A DNA stretch of 16,939 nucleotides, from the NCBI GenBank assembly GCA_021734595.1, contig JAIPIO010000038.1:1-16939 (forward strand). Reading direction: 5' to 3'. A program made the translations under genes and the position numbers. The notes beneath the pieces were generated by a model. That model saw only the letters and a list, made by a program, of their open reading frames with translations, did not search any database and was not told the origin of the DNA. This DNA is from Kiritimatiellales bacterium (GTDB lineage: Bacteria > Verrucomicrobiota > Kiritimatiellia > Kiritimatiellales > Pontiellaceae). Shown here piece after piece: positions 14,845 through 16,939 of this stretch (positions are counted from its first letter, which is position 1; each line of letters begins with the position of its first letter).

Positions 14845-15225
14845 ATGAAAACAATCGTAAATACCGACCATGCCCCCGCGCCGATCGGGCCTTACAACCA
14901 AGCCGTCAAGTGCGGCACCCTGCTTTTCACTTCGGGACAGATCCCGATCAACCCCGTCACCGGTGAACTGATTGATGGCACGATCGAGGAACAAACCCGG
15001 CAGGTACTCGACAATCTCAAGGCGGTGGTTGAATTCGCCGGCTCGTCGCTGGACAAGGCCGTGAAGACCACTGTGTTCCTCAGCAACATGGCGGAGTTTC
15101 CCATCATGAATGCCGTCTATGCGGAATATTTCGGCACCGACAACGCCCCGGCACGCTCCACGGTACAGGTAGCCGCGTTGCCGAAAGGGGTGAAGGTGGA
15201 AATTGAGCTGATTGTGGAACTCTGA
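14845..15225 (+). CDS. ridA: RidA family 2-iminobutanoate/2-iminopropanoate deaminase
   Basis: A protein of 126 residues, typical for the family. AAGGAGA (14834-14840) supports ATG 14845 over the in-frame ATG/TTG-type start at 14824. RidA trimers hydrolyse reactive enamine/imine intermediates from PLP enzymes. Diagnostic parts are the N-terminal IGPYNQA (14-20), SGQIPINPVTGEL (30-42), and the C-terminal PARSTVQVAALPKG with R104, which anchors the substrate carboxylate, and E119. It is cytosolic. Its stop overlaps the apbE start (TGATG), an unusual partnership suggesting one transcript. The 61-bp gap before it has no clear terminator for the sulfatase gene. Confidence 0.94.
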   Translation: MKTIVNTDHAPAPIGPYNQAVKCGTLLFTSGQIPINPVTGELIDGTIEEQTRQVLDNLKAVVEFAGSSLDKAVKTTVFLSNMAEFPIMNAVYAEYFGTDNAPARSTVQVAALPKGVKVEIELIVEL

Positions 15226-16295
15226 TGTATCCCCTGTCAAACAAGCGCATCCTCCGTTTATGTCTGAGCATGTTCATCCTGCTCGTGCTGGGCTTCCTGT
15301 ACTTCAACCGTACCCAGACCGTGATGCATCCGCGCCTGCACGGCTATACCATGGGCACCACCTATTCCATCACCATCACGGGAAGGGTTCCGCGCTCAAC
15401 GCTTAAAATACTGGATCAGACCATTGGCAATACCCTGGCGGAGGTGAACCGGCAGATGTCCACCTGGGATCCCGCCAGCGAAATTTCGGCCTTTAACCAA
15501 TCGGGTTCGACGGAACCGTTTCCGGTTTCCGCTCCGTTTGCAAAAGTGGTTCAGGCCGCCCTCGGGTTGAGCGATACAACCGGCGGCGCTTTCGATCCCA
15601 CCCTCAATCCCCTGCTGAACCTGTGGGGTTTCGGCAGCCGATCCAACCATGCCGGAGTCCCGCCTGACGACGATGTGGAGAGGACCCGCGCCGCGTGCGG
15701 TTGGCGGCACCTGCATGCCGAAACCGCCTCCGCCATACGAAAGGACATTCCCGGCCTGCAGCTCGATCTGGGCGCCATCGCCAAGGGCTACGGCGTGGAT
15801 GCGGTGGCCGCGGATATCCGGGCGGCCGGCCTGGCAAACTACTTTGTTGAGATCGGCGGCGAGGTCTACGTCGAGGGAACAAATCCAGATGGCGTCCCGT
15901 GGCGTATCGGCGTCCAGCTACCCTCCACCGGCCCGGTCGGCGAATCCCTTCAGGGAATCATCAACATCCACAACCGCGCCGTCGCCACATCAGGGGATTA
16001 CCGGAACTACATTGAAAAGGACGGCGTCATCTATTCCCATATCATGGATCCGCGCACCGGGCGCCCCGCCCTGCACAATGTGGCCAGTGTCACGGTACTC
16101 GCACCCAGCTGCATGGAGGCCGACGGCATGGCAACCGGTCTCTTTGTCATGGGGGCCGAAAAGGGTCTGGAGTGGGTGGAAAACCACCCCGGTGTGGAGG
16201 CGCTTTTCCTGCTGCACGATGAAAAGGATGAAATAATTGAAAAATTTAGTTCGGGATTTAAGTCACTGACGGATTATAGTGTGTTCGAACGCTGA
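15225..16295 (+). CDS. apbE: FAD:protein FMN transferase (ApbE)
   Basis: A protein of 356 residues that transfers FMN from FAD to a threonine of target flavoproteins, such as Nqr or Rnf subunits. An N-terminal membrane anchor (about 9-27, ILRLCLSMFILLVLGFLYF) without a lipobox places the domain outside the membrane. Family motifs: HGYTMGTTYSI (39-49), FDPTLNPLLNLWGFG (123-137), LDLGAIAKGYGVDAV (180-194), NRAVATSGDYRNY (250-262), HIMDPRTGRPA (272-282) and EADGMATGLFVMG (298-310), covering the flavin and Mg2+ sites. The start overlaps the ridA stop by one base. No target flavoprotein is in the window, but the PVC marine lifestyle often includes Rnf/Nqr pumps (inference). Confidence 0.95.
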   Translation: MYPLSNKRILRLCLSMFILLVLGFLYFNRTQTVMHPRLHGYTMGTTYSITITGRVPRSTLKILDQTIGNTLAEVNRQMSTWDPASEISAFNQSGSTEPFPVSAPFAKVVQAALGLSDTTGGAFDPTLNPLLNLWGFGSRSNHAGVPPDDDVERTRAACGWRHLHAETASAIRKDIPGLQLDLGAIAKGYGVDAVAADIRAAGLANYFVEIGGEVYVEGTNPDGVPWRIGVQLPSTGPVGESLQGIINIHNRAVATSGDYRNYIEKDGVIYSHIMDPRTGRPALHNVASVTVLAPSCMEADGMATGLFVMGAEKGLEWVENHPGVEALFLLHDEKDEIIEKFSSGFKSLTDYSVFER

Positions 16296-16328
16296 GAAAC
16301 CAATCAACAAAACAAAAGGAATAACACC

Positions 16329-16939
16329 ATGCGCGCTACAGTATTATTTGTTTTTCTCGCCAGTCTGCTGCTCAGCGGCTGCGAACCGAAAGAACAGGCG
16401 GGCGACCAGCGCGAAGAGAAAGATCCGCTGGTAAAACAGGGTCAGGCCTACATGGATATCAAGGACTGGGACCAGGCCGAGGAAACATTCAAGGAAGCCG
16501 CCGATAAAAACCCTAAAATGGCCCGCCCGCATCTGGATCTGGCCACCATCTACCACCAGCACAAAACAAACTATTTCTACGCCATCTACCACTACCAGCG
16601 CTATCTGGAACTGCGCCCCGAATCCGAAAAAACGGAATTCATCAAGGAGCAGATCACGAAAGTGCAGAGCACACTGGCCGCGGCCTTCGTAAACCAGAAT
16701 GCGGAAGTCAAGAAGCTTGTCCAGCAGTACCAGCGGCTGCAGCAGGAAAACCAGATACTGCGCAACCAGCTCGCGGCCCTGCAGAAACCGATGGCCACGA
16801 CCACAAAACCGGCGGCGAAGACAACCCAGCAAACAGGAAACAAAGTACCCGTGAAAACCACAACAACAGCCGCGACGCACTCCATCTATCATGTGGTGAC
16901 CGGCGATACACTCTCACTCATCGCCACCAAGTTCTACGG
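16329..16939 (+). CDS. Lipoprotein with TPR-like region, coiled coil and LysM domain (3' truncated)
   Basis: The frame is open from ATG 16329 (AAAGGA upstream) to the window edge, giving 203 residues. MRATVLFVFLASLLLSGC is a lipoprotein signal with lipobox LLSGC and acylated C18. Residues about 34-98 look like one or two TPRs (GQAYMDIKDWDQAEETFKEAADKNPKMARPHLDLATIYHQ split over adjacent helices). A coiled coil runs about 122-152 (VKKLVQQYQRLQQENQILRNQL), followed by a Thr/Lys-rich linker and the start of a LysM domain (YHVVTGDTLSLIATKFY) at 187-203. LysM binds peptidoglycan or chitin-like glycans. It probably bridges the membrane and cell wall. The protein continues beyond the window, so other domains may follow. 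Confidence 0.88.
   Translation, partial: MRATVLFVFLASLLLSGCEPKEQAGDQREEKDPLVKQGQAYMDIKDWDQAEETFKEAADKNPKMARPHLDLATIYHQHKTNYFYAIYHYQRYLELRPESEKTEFIKEQITKVQSTLAAAFVNQNAEVKKLVQQYQRLQQENQILRNQLAALQKPMATTTKPAAKTTQQTGNKVPVKTTTTAATHSIYHVVTGDTLSLIATKFY

Overview
The window looks like a piece of a Kiritimatiellota-type (PVC superphylum) genome, close to marine polysaccharide degraders such as Pontiella. The clues are two formylglycine-type sulfatases plus an SGNH esterase carried on large secreted multidomain proteins, and the PVC-style beta module ('IQRSADLSSW...FYRV' / 'LSSATSL...FFKL') attached to secreted enzymes. The taxonomic call is inference; no rRNA or other marker is present.

Layout. 1-291: the 3' end of a CorC/HlyC-family (CBS-pair) protein. 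372-4149: four tandem paralogous genes for secreted, lysine-tailed proteins of a family I do not recognise. Three have an N-terminal small beta-barrel-like domain plus a C-terminal beta-sandwich-like domain; the second has only the latter. 4168-4298: a cluster of 15-bp palindromes. 4308-6540 (+): HAD-IIA phosphatase, MutY with an intact Nudix box, and a small membrane protein. 6564-12912 (-): three large secreted proteins, read in the order SGNH/SASA-type esterase fusion, trimodular sulfatase, non-sulfatase relative. All three carry the same roughly 280-residue module, which I cannot assign to a known family. 13173-14783 (+): a divergently transcribed iduronate-2-sulfatase-like enzyme with its beta module at the N terminus. 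14845-16295: a ridA-apbE pair overlapping by one base. 16329-end: a lipoprotein with a TPR-like region, a coiled coil and a truncated LysM domain.

Two things stand out. First, a 15-bp palindrome (consensus TTCCARNNNYTGGAA, core TTCC-N7-GGAA) recurs in clusters whose start-to-start distances are 21-22 or 31-32 bp, that is two or three helical turns. It sits between genes, overlaps two Shine-Dalgarno sequences, and also lies inside the mutY reading frame without changing the protein length, which points to selection on the DNA motif rather than simple insertion. Second, the unassigned module is shared by three adjacent secreted proteins but joined to different partners (beta-sandwich, sulfatase, esterase), suggesting a new enzymatic or binding domain for sulfated and acylated glycans.

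Working together: the genes at 6564-14783 read as a small sulfated-polysaccharide locus with export, desulfation, deacylation and a shared module that may handle the glycan backbone. The lysine-tailed paralogues are also exported, but nothing in the sequence ties them to that locus.
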